The notes beneath the pieces were generated by a model. It was not told where the DNA came from, searched no databases, and saw only the letters and a program-made list of their open reading frames with translations. Source: a virus. From it: a stretch of DNA of 26,954 bases. This document shows, piece by piece, positions 1 to 9,605 of the stretch (its first letter is position 1; the number at the start of each line of letters is the position of its first letter). The position numbers and the translations under genes are program-made. The stretch spans positions 1 through 26,954 of IMG/VR virus record IMGVR_UViG_3300031659_000071. One strand, written 5' to 3'.

Positions 1-105
1 ATCACAAATCCGATTAAGGGTGAGAAGAGTAAACCATTCATAAGAAGAGAAGCAAAAGAGATATGGGGAAAATATAGTCCATATTCTATGAAACAAACGT
101 ACTAA
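1..105 (+). CDS. 3' end of an unrecognised gene (partial)
   Basis: An open frame enters from the left edge in frame 1 and ends with TAA at 103-105, giving 34 C-terminal residues. The tail is basic and aromatic (it contains KPFIRREAKEIWGKYSPY). Its end lies just upstream of the TATAAATA late promoter at 112 and the gp25 gene, so it is probably the last gene of the preceding transcription unit. In T4 the gene before 25 is uvsY, but this C-terminus does not resemble the UvsY C-terminus I know. I cannot name the protein from this fragment. That it is coding is likely from the clean read-through and the position of its stop, but 34 residues is weak evidence. Confidence 0.55.
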   Translation: MTNPIKGEKSKPFIRREAKEIWGKYSPYSMKQTY

Positions 106-111
106 TATTTG

Positions 112-119
112 TATAAATA
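112..119 (+). promoter_or_regulatory. T4-type late promoter (TATAAATA) upstream of gp25
   Basis: The exact octamer TATAAATA lies between the stop of the partial gene and the gp25 start, 25 nt before the ATG at 145. This is the consensus -10 element read by the T4 gp55 sigma factor with the sliding clamp. It is expected to drive gp25, gp6 and perhaps the long gene after them. The assignment rests on an exact consensus match in an intergenic position. Confidence 0.8.
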
Positions 120-144
120 GTTCAAAAGATAGGGGTTAAGGTTA

Positions 145-609
145 ATGGCAACGTCAAATACTAATGAAGGATGGCGTAATGAAGATGCTTATAGTGATGC
201 TACTGGTAAAGGCGAATCAAGAGCCTCTCAAATTTATTCTGATCTAGACCTTTTCTTCGGAATGAATAATACTGATAAAGATATTAATATTATTAACAAT
301 ATACAAGCAGTAAAGAGATCAGTTCGTAACTTAGTATTAATGAATCAATACGAAAAACCTTTTCACCCAGAAATATTTTCTGGTGTCAGGGGAACCTTAT
401 TTGAATTAATGACTCCAAATACGGCTATCATTCTCGCAAGACAAGTGGAAGATGTTATTGAAAATTTTGAACCAAGAGCAAGACTCGCTGGGATAACTGC
501 ATATCCTAACTTAGACAAAAATGCTTATGATATTAGTGTAGAATTTTATGTTGTCAATGCTCCTACTGAACTTGTAGAATTAACACTTATGTTAGAAAGG
601 TTACGATAA
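145..609 (+). CDS. 25: gp25-like baseplate wedge protein
   Basis: This 154-residue protein matches the gp25/TssE lysozyme-like family of contractile baseplates; T4 gp25 is 132 residues. The diagnostic EPR triad is at residues 109-111, within a core running from about 72 (FHPEIFSGVRGTLFEL) through the triad to a C-terminal strand-rich part. In T4, gp25 joins gp6 and gp53 in the wedge and helps trigger sheath contraction. The first ~40 residues are polar and extend beyond the T4 length. The ATG at 145 follows an AAGG-like ribosome site and a TATAAATA promoter. The stop overlaps the next start (TAATG at 607-611), so translation is probably coupled to gp6. Identification is strong by motif and by order with gp6. 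Confidence 0.93.
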   Translation: MATSNTNEGWRNEDAYSDATGKGESRASQIYSDLDLFFGMNNTDKDINIINNIQAVKRSVRNLVLMNQYEKPFHPEIFSGVRGTLFELMTPNTAIILARQVEDVIENFEPRARLAGITAYPNLDKNAYDISVEFYVVNAPTELVELTLMLERLR

Positions 610-2510
610 TGGCCAATAACCGCAAAATTGATATTACAGATTTTGATTTTGATAATATTAAAACAAATTTAAAAACATTTTTAAAACAACAAGATACTTT
701 TAAAGATTATGATTTTGAGGGTTCTGGTTTAAATATTCTTTTAGATACTCTTGCCTATAATACTCACTACCTTGGTTTCAATGCAAACATGCTTGCAAAT
801 GAAATGTTTTTAGATTCAGCAACACTACGTTCAAGTATTACTTCTCATGCAAAAACTTTAGGATACGAAGTAAGTTCTTGTAGAGCTCCTTATGCAGATG
901 TTAATGTTGTTTTAAATGCTGCGTCTAAAGGTTCTGCTACGATGCAGGCAGGAACAGTATTTACTACTAAAGTAAATAACGAAGATTATCAGTATGTAAC
1001 TATTGAAGATATGACAGCTCAGAATAGTGGGACAAGTATTCCTTTTAATAACATTAAGATTTATGAAGGAACATATATTACAACTAGGTATACTGTAGAC
1101 TCTTCGAATGTAGATCAGAGATTTACTTTACCATCTAGTAATTCTGATACATCTACACTTACTGTACAAGTACAAAATTCTGCAGCAGACACTACACTGG
1201 AAACGTATATAAAAGCAACTGATATATCTGCACTTACTAAAAATTCTTCTGTATATTACATACAAGAAGTAGAGGGTGGAATATTTCAAGTATATTTTGG
1301 TGATGGTGTTGTTAGTAAAGAAGTTACAGATGGTAATATAGTTTTTCTAAAATATGTAGTAACAAATAAATCTGAATCAAATGGTGCAAATAGTTTTACT
1401 ACCTCAGGTGCGATTGATACAATTACTGATGTTGTTGTAACTACTCTTAATAAATCTGCTGGTGGTTCCAGTGCAGAGGCGTTGTCTTCTATTAAGTTAA
1501 ATGCACCACTAGACTATGCATCACAAGGAAGATGTGTAACTGGCGAAGATTATAAAGTATACGCAAAAAAACTATTTCCACAAACACAGGCAGTTATGGT
1601 TTTTGGTGGTGAGGCAGGATCATACGATCCTAGTCTGGGAGTAACTAGTACTCCATCTTATGGTAGAGTTTATATTTCTATTAAATCAACTACAGGAAAT
1701 AACTTGACAGTTGCACAGAAAACTTTACTAGTTTCAAACCTACAAAAATATAATGTTGCCTCTATTACTCCAGTAATTATTGATCCAGAGATTGTGTATA
1801 TTATTTTAGATGTAAATTTTAAATATGATTCTAGTAAAACTACTAAAGATAAAAATACTCTTGTATCAGATGTTAATACTATTCTAAAAAATTATAACAA
1901 TAATAGTTTAAAAACATTTAGTAATGTGTTTAGACATTCTGTTGTTACAGGTATGATTGATGATACTAACTCAGCAATTCTAAGTAATATAACAAATATA
2001 ACTTTATCAAAATTTTTTACTCCATCAATAAACAATTCTGCTGGATATAATGTTTATTTAAACAATGCACTTTACAATCCTCATTCTGGACACAACTCTT
2101 CTATGGGAGGTGTAATAGGTTCTTCTGGATTTAAGGTTGGATCAGAAACTACAGAAAGTTTTATAGATGATGATGGTGTTGGTAATCTTAGAAGATATCA
2201 TTTAGTTGGTGTAATAAGAACCTATGATGATGCAGCTGCTGGGACAGTTGATTATACATCTGGAACAGTTAACATAAATGCATTGGTTATCTCTAGTATA
2301 TCTAATGTGGATGGGTTATCCTCTACAAGTATCCGAATAACTGCAATACCTAGTTCTAAAGATGTAGTTCCTGTTCGTAATCAAATCTTAGAATTGGATA
2401 TGGTCAATATTAATATTAAAGGAGAGATAGACAGTATTGCAGTAGGAGACTCAGGGGCAACTTCAACATACACAACCGCAACAAGTTATTCAAGTAATAC
2501 GAGTTACTAA
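609..2510 (+). CDS. 6: gp6-like baseplate wedge protein (baseplate J family)
   Basis: The protein has 633 residues (T4 gp6 has 660) and is a wedge ring component that dimerises around the hub and binds gp25 and gp53. Residues about 8-90 carry the typical gp6 N-terminal pattern: an IDF-type start, a helix with FLKQQ, a GSGLNILLDTLAYNTHYLGF stretch and the following LANEMFLDSATLR helix. A baseplate-J-like part with GEDYKVYAKKLFPQ follows at about residues 310-325. The C-terminal ~130 residues are Ser/Thr/Val-rich and less conserved. The gene starts inside the gp25 stop codon (TAATG) and ends 3 nt before the next gene. Order gp25-gp6 and the N-terminal motif make the call secure; the exact limits of the C-terminal domain are not visible. 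Confidence 0.92.
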   Translation: MANNRKIDITDFDFDNIKTNLKTFLKQQDTFKDYDFEGSGLNILLDTLAYNTHYLGFNANMLANEMFLDSATLRSSITSHAKTLGYEVSSCRAPYADVNVVLNAASKGSATMQAGTVFTTKVNNEDYQYVTIEDMTAQNSGTSIPFNNIKIYEGTYITTRYTVDSSNVDQRFTLPSSNSDTSTLTVQVQNSAADTTLETYIKATDISALTKNSSVYYIQEVEGGIFQVYFGDGVVSKEVTDGNIVFLKYVVTNKSESNGANSFTTSGAIDTITDVVVTTLNKSAGGSSAEALSSIKLNAPLDYASQGRCVTGEDYKVYAKKLFPQTQAVMVFGGEAGSYDPSLGVTSTPSYGRVYISIKSTTGNNLTVAQKTLLVSNLQKYNVASITPVIIDPEIVYIILDVNFKYDSSKTTKDKNTLVSDVNTILKNYNNNSLKTFSNVFRHSVVTGMIDDTNSAILSNITNITLSKFFTPSINNSAGYNVYLNNALYNPHSGHNSSMGGVIGSSGFKVGSETTESFIDDDGVGNLRRYHLVGVIRTYDDAAAGTVDYTSGTVNINALVISSISNVDGLSSTSIRITAIPSSKDVVPVRNQILELDMVNINIKGEIDSIAVGDSGATSTYTTATSYSSNTSY

Positions 2511-2513
2511 CAG

Positions 2514-5500
2514 ATGGCACCTTTTGATTCAGAATTAGTTACAAAAATATCTCCACTAATAGAAGGCCAAGTTCCCGACTTTGTTCAGTCGGAACATCCC
2601 CAGTATGTAAAATTCTTAAAGGCATATTATGAGTTTCTAGAAGCAGCAGAGTTGGTTGTAGATGGTGTTATTAATAATATCATTCAAGAAACTACATCAT
2701 CAAATTTTATTTTAGATGAAGATGGTGGAAAGGTTGTTACTGAATCTGGTGTGGGTACAACTGGTAAGTTTGAAATTGGTGAGACTATAACTGGTGGAAC
2801 TTCTAATGCTACCGCTACTATCATCGTTGACGATTTAGAGTTAGAACCATCAAGATTAATTATTTCATCAAATCAAAAATTTATTATAGGGGAAACAGTA
2901 ACAGGTGGAAATACTGGTGCAACTGCAACTGTGGTTTCTTATCGTGGTAATCCTATACAGACTATTCAAAAATTACTAGATTATGCAAATAGTGATAATA
3001 CTACTGCCTCATTATTAGATGAGATGCAAAGACAGTTTATGTCTGCAATTCCCTTTACCTTGGCTGATGGAATATCAAAAAGAGATGTAATAAAAAGTAT
3101 CAAAGACCTTTATACTGCAAAGGGTACTTCAGAAGGTCATAAACTTTTCTTGAGAATGATGTTTGCTGAAGAGTCGGATATCTTTTATCCAACAAGATAT
3201 ATGATGCGTATGTCCGATGGTAACTGGACAAAAAGATCAATTATTAGAGCAAGAAATAAACCTGGCGCAGATGGTAATGATGTTATCGGACAGTATCTTA
3301 CTGGTGTAACTTCTGGTGCAACTGTTTTTGTATCAAACGCAATAGGATTTGCTCAAGGTGCAGATTCTATTACAGAATTTGAAGTAGATTTAACTAGTAT
3401 TGTTGGAACCTTTGTTGATGGAGAAACCCTTAGTGCTAATGGTGTAGTTTCTGATGTAGAACAAAGATTTGAAGTACAGAAAATAATAACAGGTGCAATT
3501 GTAGACCAAGGAGGAATACTATATTCTTCTGGTGATGATATCACTCTTGACAGTTCTATAGGAAATGGTAATGCAAATGCACAAGTTAATACGGTTGGTA
3601 CTGGTGGTGTTAGTGATATTATAATAGATACTTCTGGTTCTGATTTTAGAGTAGGTGATCCTCTAGTATTTACAACTACCGATTCTGCAGCTGTTGCACC
3701 GACTGCCGAAGTTGCATTTGTAGGTGATTGTTTTATATTAGAAAGTACTTCAGCAGAGGCCTCACGTGGGTTTGGAGATTATCTAGTTTATGAAGACGCA
3801 ACAAACAATTCATTTCCTGATATGAATTTAATATTTGAAGATGGTGATAATATTACTTTAAATGGTACAGGTGAATTTGTCACTGATGGTGTCGATGCTG
3901 ATACAGATTGGTATATACTATCTGAATATGGAACTCCAAAACCACGAGTTCCTGATAAATTTTCTGGTAATAAAATAGTTGGAGAACAAGGGACTGCTGT
4001 TAATGCAGAAACAGGTAATATTGTCAATGGAATAATTGGTGATATTAGAGTAACAAGTTCTGGTTCTGGATATCTTTCTCTACCTACAGTCACGGTTACA
4101 TCTAGTAAAGGATCAGGTGAGAACTTGATTGCGTTGTCTACTGACATAGGTGCAATACTTGATGTCAATATGTTAGATACTGGGTTTAACTATAAGTCTA
4201 GTCCAAATGCATCCGTTCCTGCAAATCTTATAGTAAAAAAAGTTAGAGATGGAACCTTTAGTGCAACTAATACATTAAGTTCTCATGAAGGTACAGTTAT
4301 TTCTTATACAGATAGTACTCAACTTCTTGTAGTTGATATAGATGATGATGTTAGTATAAAGATGGAACAAGAAGGTTCTACTATATCTCAAAATGTTGAA
4401 TTAGAAGTAAATACAGAATTATCTTTTAGTAGATTGGTGGGTGACAATGTTCTTGAAGAAAATAGTCGAGAAAATCTTCAAGCAAGAGGATTAGACATTG
4501 AAGATGCCGAAGGTATTATTATTATAGATGGAAAACCCCAAAGATCAGATGAATCACCAGAAGTAGATACCTTGGTTACAGATGGTCAAGATAGTAACTA
4601 TATTGGTTTTCAGTTGGAAACAGATGCTGACTTCCAAAGAGAAGGTGAAAGATTTCATATTGAATTACAACACATTAATGGTGAAGAAGAATCGGATCTT
4701 TTGATTGATCCTTTTACCTTTGCAACTGTTATTTTTCCACGTATGAGACAGTTTGGTGAAAATATATTATTAGAGGGAACTGCTGTTGGAGATTCTTTTC
4801 TGATAGAAGATGGTGGTACAGATGGAAGTGGCACTAACGCTGGTGACGAAATATTATTAGATGGAACAGATAGTAGTGGAACTGATGCTGGTAGTAAAGT
4901 GATTCAATTCTCTGTTGATGAGGGAAATTCCCTTTTATACGAACCGCATAATACTGTTGACCACTTACAACAAAGAAAAGATAAGTTTCAATTAAATGGA
5001 ACAGATGTTCAACAACATACTGCTGGTGGTTGGTTAAGTCAAACATATATTGAGGCCAATAGTATTGCAACAGATAATAGTATCGAAGTTTTTGTTCCAG
5101 AAGTTAAAAACTCTCCTATTATGTTAGAAGAAGTAGGACAAGGTACTGGATTATTTGGTAAAGAAGTAGGTAATTTTAGATCGGCTTCTCTTGGATTGAA
5201 CGGCACTTCTGGTACTATAAATTCTGCCTTTACTGCCTTTAGTGGTCTTACCTATGCAAGAAATAGACGTATACCAGAAAGACAAAGAGATGAACTTAAC
5301 CACGAAGCTCATGGACAGATAGCAAACCCAACAAAGGCAGATGGTTTTGGACTCGATCCAAATGTTGGTTTAGGTTATATACTACACGAACCAAATACTC
5401 TATTTTCTTGGGAAGGAACTAAACCAACTCAACTTGGTGCTGGTCGATCAAGAAGTTTGATCCCTGCCGAAGCATATGTTACAACTGCTCCTATAGACGG

Positions 5501-8500
5501 AACTAGAATTGTAGATTTAGAAGAGGGGGTTTTATTAGAAGATGGAACTTCAGATAGAGCAATTACATCTTTATTTGCAATAACCTTAGACAGTACAGCA
5601 TCTGGTGGTGTTGATGCTGGTGATAATATCGCAATGGAAGATTCTGTGGGCGGTGGTAGATTATTAGGACAAAGTTCTGATGAGAAAACTAATATTAAAG
5701 ATGTTCTTTTATTAGAAGGTATTGATGGTAATTCTAGTGGTACAGATGTAGATGGTCTTTATACTTTCTTTGAAAAACAAACAGTTGATCATGGTATTGA
5801 TTCTGCTAGTGTTCTTATTGGTGAGGATGGATTTAAATTATTAGATGAATCAAGTAATGATCCACTAAACAATACATTATCATCTATAAAAGAAAATGTA
5901 ATTGGTGATGGTGATAAAATAATATTTAATGCAGATGTAATAAGTAATTTTGATGAAACTATTGTCATGGTTTTTAATGCAACGGATTCTGGAGGATCAG
6001 ACGAAGGCAGTGCAATAATATTTGATGGACTATCAGCATCAGAACGTGTTGGTAATACTCTTATGCAAGAAAGTGGACTTGCAGCCGGTGATTCTGATAC
6101 TGATGTTGGTGATAATATATTACACGAACCAGAAGATTTCTTATCTGGTAATATTATACTTGATGCTACAGATGATGATGGTACAAATGCTGGAGAAGAA
6201 TTGCTTAATGAAACTCCTGATAATTTAATTGGTCAAACAATAACTACTACAACTGGTGTTAGTGCAGAGATTATTTCTGCAACAATCGGAAAACTCAGTA
6301 TGTCTAATGGTTTTGTATCTACGGACGTAGGAAGATATCAAAACACTGAAAGTCTAGTATCAGAAGATGTTATACGAATACAAGATTCTTATTATTACCA
6401 AGATTTTTCATATGAGGTAAGAATAGGTCAGTCTGTTGCAAACTATATGAATCAACTAAAAAAGGCAGTTCATCCATCTGGTTTCGCTGCTTTTGGTAAA
6501 GTTACTATTGCATCTTTAATGTCTGTAAGTATGCCTGTCACAGGAGTTGGTCTTATTGATGCACCAGATGAAACATTTACTAATGTTTTTGCTTCTGTAT
6601 TATCAGGTGTATTTAACCTTAAAATTAATCAAAGAATTGGTATACCGAAAGTTTTTGAATCAGGAAATGTATTTCAGGCATTAATGTTAGAGTCTGGAGG
6701 AGAAGCTCAATTTAATGTAACTTTAGATGGAACTGATTTTGGTACTTCATTAGAAACTGGTTCTAGTGGTGGTAGTTCTGTGGGTTCTGGTTTTGGTATA
6801 ATTGCATTAGAAACCTCAAAAGATGAGGGAGACAGTATTTGTATCACTGGTTCTGATGATGGTTCTCAGGTAGATGCTGGTGATCAAATTATACTAGAAG
6901 GTACTGATGCAAGTGGTACTGACAATGTAGACATTACTGGTGCATTTTCTTTCTTAATACTTAATGCAACTAGTATTACTGCTGATACTGGTGAGATTAA
7001 TGATGCTGGTTCTTATTGTGTGATGAATGGTTCTGCATTAGGAGTTTATAACCTTATTGATGCAGATGGTGATCAACTGGTTCTAAATGGATCAGAGACA
7101 GGAACACACAATCGACTTGTACATGAAGATGGTGATCATGTTGGTAGTCATATAGTTACTGACGGTATTGTAGTTGACAGTAGAGTTTTAAGTTTACAGT
7201 ATACAATTATATCAGAAGATGCTAATGGTGATAATATTATACTGAATGGAACAAACCTTAGAGCAGACGATGAAAACAGTCTTCTTATGTCGGAGGCTGC
7301 TGCTGGTATCGGTGATTTAGAAAGAGACAATTTATTTGTTAGACAGTTAAAAGTAAAAATGAATTTACCTAAACCTAGACCTTTAAACTCAGTTGGTCTA
7401 AGTCATATGGTTATGGATTCTTTTTCCGATGCAAGTGGTGTAACTAATATTCAGTTAGAGGATGCTCTAAGAAAACGAGGCCCAACCATTAATGTTGATA
7501 GACTTCTAATTGATGGAGTTGATGTTGGTGAGAAAGATGATGTTAATGATATTAAGTATGGTGGAGATCCAATGCAGATGGAAGTTTCCGCTGCATTAAA
7601 CCTTGGTTCTTCAGTTACGTTTAAAAACTTCTACAGGTTTACAAATTTTCTTTTCCTTCTTAGTGGTACAGATGGTAGTAGTAGTAATGCTGGAGATAAT
7701 ATAGAACTAGAAACTAATTGGGGTGGTCGTTTAATATCTGAAGATGAAACTATCGCCTTCCCTATGAATGATTTCTTACGCCCAGATATTATGATAATGG
7801 AAGGTGATTATTATAAACACTCTGAGTGGGGAAGACTGTCATTGGATGGTACAGCGTCTGATGGAAGTACAGGTGCATTAAACTCTACTGGTTATGATTT
7901 TATTGTTCTTGACGGTATAGATGCGATGCAAAATAGTGCTGGAGAAAATTTATTAGTAGAAGAAATTAATGATCATAATAAATCTTTTGACGATGCAAAT
8001 GATATTGCTATTCGTATTGAGGATTATGAAGGTGGTTCTGTTCTTCTCAATGGTACAGATAGTTCTTCTTCACATGCTGGTGATGAGATATTAGAAGAAA
8101 CAGATGGTGATAAACTAAAACAAGAAGATTATGGAATGGAAGCTGGTGATTTTGTTTTAGAGAATAACTTTAAAGTTTATTTACTTCTTGATAGTTCAGA
8201 TTCAATTGGAACTGATAATGGTACAGTTATAGGATTAGAAGATGACTCTGGTTCACTTCTAAATGAATTGTTTGATGGATATGGGCAAAGTATGTTGTTA
8301 GAAACAGGTTCTGCAACTACTCAAAATTCAAAACTTATATTAGATTCTCAGGTAATAGAAATAGAATCAGGTATTAATGATGGTGAAATTCCTACTGCAA
8401 ATTGGGGAGAGAATAGTGTATTCCCATCATATACAGTACCATCAGATATATCATCTAGACCTGTAGGAAGAGTTTCATTACAAGACGAAAGAGCAATAAC

Positions 8501-8828
8501 AGAAATTGTATTAGATGGTACAAACGGTTCTGCAGCAAATGCTGGAGATAATATTATATTTGATCGTACAACCTCAGATAATGATGATCTTGGTGATAAA
8601 CTTATGGCAGAAGAAGGTGCAGAAGTTATTCTAGATCAGTCTGCTGGTGGATTACTGATACAAGAAGGTGGAGATATATTATATTTTGAGAATGGTACTC
8701 ATAGTAGTTTACTAGGTATTGCTCCTGCTTTCTTACCTCTAGGATTTGATGCAGAATCTTTTGATAATGTAAGTAGGACTTCCTTTGATAACACGAAACA
8801 AACTTTGGATGTTCTTGAAGGGTTCTAA
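2514..8828 (+). CDS. Giant baseplate wedge protein in the gp7 position
   Basis: This 2104-residue acidic protein follows gp6 by 3 nt, where T4 carries gene 7 (1032 residues). The N-terminus has a pattern familiar from large wedge proteins of marine T4-like phages: PDFVQSEHPQYVKFLKAYYE at about residues 21-40 and a helical SASLLDEMQRQF-like segment at about 165, ending in FLRMMFAEESDIFYPTRYMM near 220-240. A second conserved block lies at about 1291-1327 (DSYYYQDFSYEVR, then HPSGFAAFG). Between and after these are 'GE.ITGG.S.ATA.V' units and many 'DGTD..GT.AGD.I..E' repeats (mostly residues 765-2030). No signal peptide or membrane segment is seen. Synteny and the two blocks support a gp7-like role as wedge scaffold; direct similarity to T4 gp7 is not visible. 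A fused fibre or adhesin role for the repeats is possible. Confidence 0.6.
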   Translation: MAPFDSELVTKISPLIEGQVPDFVQSEHPQYVKFLKAYYEFLEAAELVVDGVINNIIQETTSSNFILDEDGGKVVTESGVGTTGKFEIGETITGGTSNATATIIVDDLELEPSRLIISSNQKFIIGETVTGGNTGATATVVSYRGNPIQTIQKLLDYANSDNTTASLLDEMQRQFMSAIPFTLADGISKRDVIKSIKDLYTAKGTSEGHKLFLRMMFAEESDIFYPTRYMMRMSDGNWTKRSIIRARNKPGADGNDVIGQYLTGVTSGATVFVSNAIGFAQGADSITEFEVDLTSIVGTFVDGETLSANGVVSDVEQRFEVQKIITGAIVDQGGILYSSGDDITLDSSIGNGNANAQVNTVGTGGVSDIIIDTSGSDFRVGDPLVFTTTDSAAVAPTAEVAFVGDCFILESTSAEASRGFGDYLVYEDATNNSFPDMNLIFEDGDNITLNGTGEFVTDGVDADTDWYILSEYGTPKPRVPDKFSGNKIVGEQGTAVNAETGNIVNGIIGDIRVTSSGSGYLSLPTVTVTSSKGSGENLIALSTDIGAILDVNMLDTGFNYKSSPNASVPANLIVKKVRDGTFSATNTLSSHEGTVISYTDSTQLLVVDIDDDVSIKMEQEGSTISQNVELEVNTELSFSRLVGDNVLEENSRENLQARGLDIEDAEGIIIIDGKPQRSDESPEVDTLVTDGQDSNYIGFQLETDADFQREGERFHIELQHINGEEESDLLIDPFTFATVIFPRMRQFGENILLEGTAVGDSFLIEDGGTDGSGTNAGDEILLDGTDSSGTDAGSKVIQFSVDEGNSLLYEPHNTVDHLQQRKDKFQLNGTDVQQHTAGGWLSQTYIEANSIATDNSIEVFVPEVKNSPIMLEEVGQGTGLFGKEVGNFRSASLGLNGTSGTINSAFTAFSGLTYARNRRIPERQRDELNHEAHGQIANPTKADGFGLDPNVGLGYILHEPNTLFSWEGTKPTQLGAGRSRSLIPAEAYVTTAPIDGTRIVDLEEGVLLEDGTSDRAITSLFAITLDSTASGGVDAGDNIAMEDSVGGGRLLGQSSDEKTNIKDVLLLEGIDGNSSGTDVDGLYTFFEKQTVDHGIDSASVLIGEDGFKLLDESSNDPLNNTLSSIKENVIGDGDKIIFNADVISNFDETIVMVFNATDSGGSDEGSAIIFDGLSASERVGNTLMQESGLAAGDSDTDVGDNILHEPEDFLSGNIILDATDDDGTNAGEELLNETPDNLIGQTITTTTGVSAEIISATIGKLSMSNGFVSTDVGRYQNTESLVSEDVIRIQDSYYYQDFSYEVRIGQSVANYMNQLKKAVHPSGFAAFGKVTIASLMSVSMPVTGVGLIDAPDETFTNVFASVLSGVFNLKINQRIGIPKVFESGNVFQALMLESGGEAQFNVTLDGTDFGTSLETGSSGGSSVGSGFGIIALETSKDEGDSICITGSDDGSQVDAGDQIILEGTDASGTDNVDITGAFSFLILNATSITADTGEINDAGSYCVMNGSALGVYNLIDADGDQLVLNGSETGTHNRLVHEDGDHVGSHIVTDGIVVDSRVLSLQYTIISEDANGDNIILNGTNLRADDENSLLMSEAAAGIGDLERDNLFVRQLKVKMNLPKPRPLNSVGLSHMVMDSFSDASGVTNIQLEDALRKRGPTINVDRLLIDGVDVGEKDDVNDIKYGGDPMQMEVSAALNLGSSVTFKNFYRFTNFLFLLSGTDGSSSNAGDNIELETNWGGRLISEDETIAFPMNDFLRPDIMIMEGDYYKHSEWGRLSLDGTASDGSTGALNSTGYDFIVLDGIDAMQNSAGENLLVEEINDHNKSFDDANDIAIRIEDYEGGSVLLNGTDSSSSHAGDEILEETDGDKLKQEDYGMEAGDFVLENNFKVYLLLDSSDSIGTDNGTVIGLEDDSGSLLNELFDGYGQSMLLETGSATTQNSKLILDSQVIEIESGINDGEIPTANWGENSVFPSYTVPSDISSRPVGRVSLQDERAITEIVLDGTNGSAANAGDNIIFDRTTSDNDDLGDKLMAEEGAEVILDQSAGGLLIQEGGDILYFENGTHSSLLGIAPAFLPLGFDAESFDNVSRTSFDNTKQTLDVLEGF
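4809..8564 (+). repeat. Diverged DGTD/AGD protein repeats within the gp7-position gene
   Basis: At least eight imperfect copies of a ~17-residue unit, roughly [L/V]xGTDxxGTxAGDxIxxE, are encoded here. Clear copies start near nt 4809 and 4857 (tandem), 5580, 6160, 6855, 7660, 8040 and 8511. They diverge at the DNA level, so this is an old protein repeat and not a recent tandem duplication. The units are rich in Asp, Gly, Thr and Asn, as in beta-solenoid or metal-binding turns, but they do not fit the RTX nonapeptide exactly. Single copies occur in two other genes of the window. Confidence 0.75.
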
Positions 8829-8837
8829 TAGAACTCG

Positions 8838-8845
8838 TATAAATA
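8838..8845 (+). promoter_or_regulatory. T4-type late promoter (TATAAATA)
   Basis: An exact TATAAATA octamer lies in the 38-nt gap between the giant gene and the next start at 8867. An AAAGGG ribosome site (8854-8859) follows it. It should begin a late transcript covering the small fibre-like gene and gp8. Confidence 0.82.
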
Positions 8846-8866
8846 TAAAGACGAAAGGGTTTATTA

Positions 8867-9586
8867 ATGGCATATCAGGCAATTGGTATAGGAACTGTTG
8901 GAGATGACGGTACTGGAGACTCACTTAGAATAGGTGCAGATAAGGTTAATGATAACTTTGTCGAAATTTACACTGCTCTAGGTAATGGGTCTGCACTAAG
9001 TAGTGGTATAAGTGCTTCGGCAACAGTGGTAACTTTAGGTTCTCCTGTAATTAATACTCCTACAATCGCTGGTGCGGTAGGTGGAACACAAACTTCAGCA
9101 ACTATTACCACACTAGAAACAACTACGGTTAACGGTACGACATTAAATGCTGGAACTGCGGTAGTTGCATCTGGTTCTATTACAGATAGTTCTGGTGCAA
9201 TTGATTTTGGTAACGAAAATCTTGTTACTACAGGTACTTTTGGTGCTGGTACAACTACAGTAGGTACTTTAACTTGTGGCGTTCTTACTTCTACAGGTGC
9301 ATCCATAGTATTTGAGGGTGCAACTGCTGATGCGAGTGAAACTACGTTAACTATGACTGATCCAACAGCAGATCGTACTATCACTTTTCCTGATGCCACT
9401 GGTACAGTGCTAACAACTGGTGATACAAACTCAGTAACAGGAACTATAATTGCAGCTGATACGGTTGCAGAAGCAAATATGGCCGATGATGCAATTGGTT
9501 CTGTGCAATTAAAAACATTATCTACTCTACTAATTAAAAACTCTAGTGGATCAACTTTAAAAACTTTACATGGTGCTGGTGCATAA
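8867..9586 (+). CDS. Small fibre-like virion structural protein
   Basis: This 239-residue protein is rich in Thr, Gly, Ala and Val. It starts with a motif common in marine phage structural proteins (GDDGTGDSLR then KVNDNFVEIY, residues 11-35). A low-complexity Thr/Gly region follows, then a 37-residue block FEGAT...DPTADRTITFPDATGT (residues 149-185) that recurs twice in the 17802 gene. The C-terminus contains a short helix-like ANMADDAIGSVQLKTL stretch. These features suggest a beta-rich trimeric fibre or baseplate appendage protein, but no enzymatic or receptor-binding domain is seen. It lies between the gp7-position gene and gp8, behind a late promoter, with AAAGGG 7 nt before the ATG. The function is assigned by composition and context only. 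Confidence 0.7.
   Translation: MAYQAIGIGTVGDDGTGDSLRIGADKVNDNFVEIYTALGNGSALSSGISASATVVTLGSPVINTPTIAGAVGGTQTSATITTLETTTVNGTTLNAGTAVVASGSITDSSGAIDFGNENLVTTGTFGAGTTTVGTLTCGVLTSTGASIVFEGATADASETTLTMTDPTADRTITFPDATGTVLTTGDTNSVTGTIIAADTVAEANMADDAIGSVQLKTLSTLLIKNSSGSTLKTLHGAGA
9311..9421 (+). repeat. DPTADRTITFPDATGT cassette, copy 1
   Basis: This segment encodes a 37-residue block that also occurs at 17928-18038 and 19281-19391. At the DNA level, 9374-9396 is identical over 23 bases to 19344-19366, although the genes are 10 kb apart. That suggests recent sharing or recombination between fibre genes. Confidence 0.8.
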
Positions 9587-9589
9587 ATA
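9582..9589 (+). promoter_or_regulatory. Late promoter variant (CATAAATA) overlapping a stop codon
   Basis: CATAAATA differs from the T4 late octamer only in the first base. It lies 16 nt before the gp8 start at 9606, and the upstream gene's TAA (9584-9586) is inside it. A GAGG ribosome site (9594-9597) sits between promoter and ATG. Spacing is like the three exact intergenic copies, so a real but perhaps weaker late promoter is likely. Confidence 0.55.
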
Positions 9590-9605
9590 GAACGAGGAAA
9601 AAAAC

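Noticed and set aside
3788-4168. 126-residue reverse-strand open frame inside the gp7-position gene
   Set aside because: It is a shadow of repeat-rich coding sequence on the + strand. The same holds for the reverse frames at 13205-13594, 14714-15052, 17873-18175 and 19676-19966.
4809-8564. RTX-type Ca2+-binding nonapeptide repeats
   Set aside because: The units lack the regular GGxGxDxUx nonapeptide spacing. Only a general Asp/Gly turn resemblance is present.
8968-9399. 143-residue reverse-strand open frame opposite the small fibre-like gene
   Set aside because: It is antisense to a clear coding region. The frame stays open because the sense strand is Thr/Gly/Val-repeat rich. The product (Val/Pro/Ser-rich) matches nothing and has no ribosome site worth noting.
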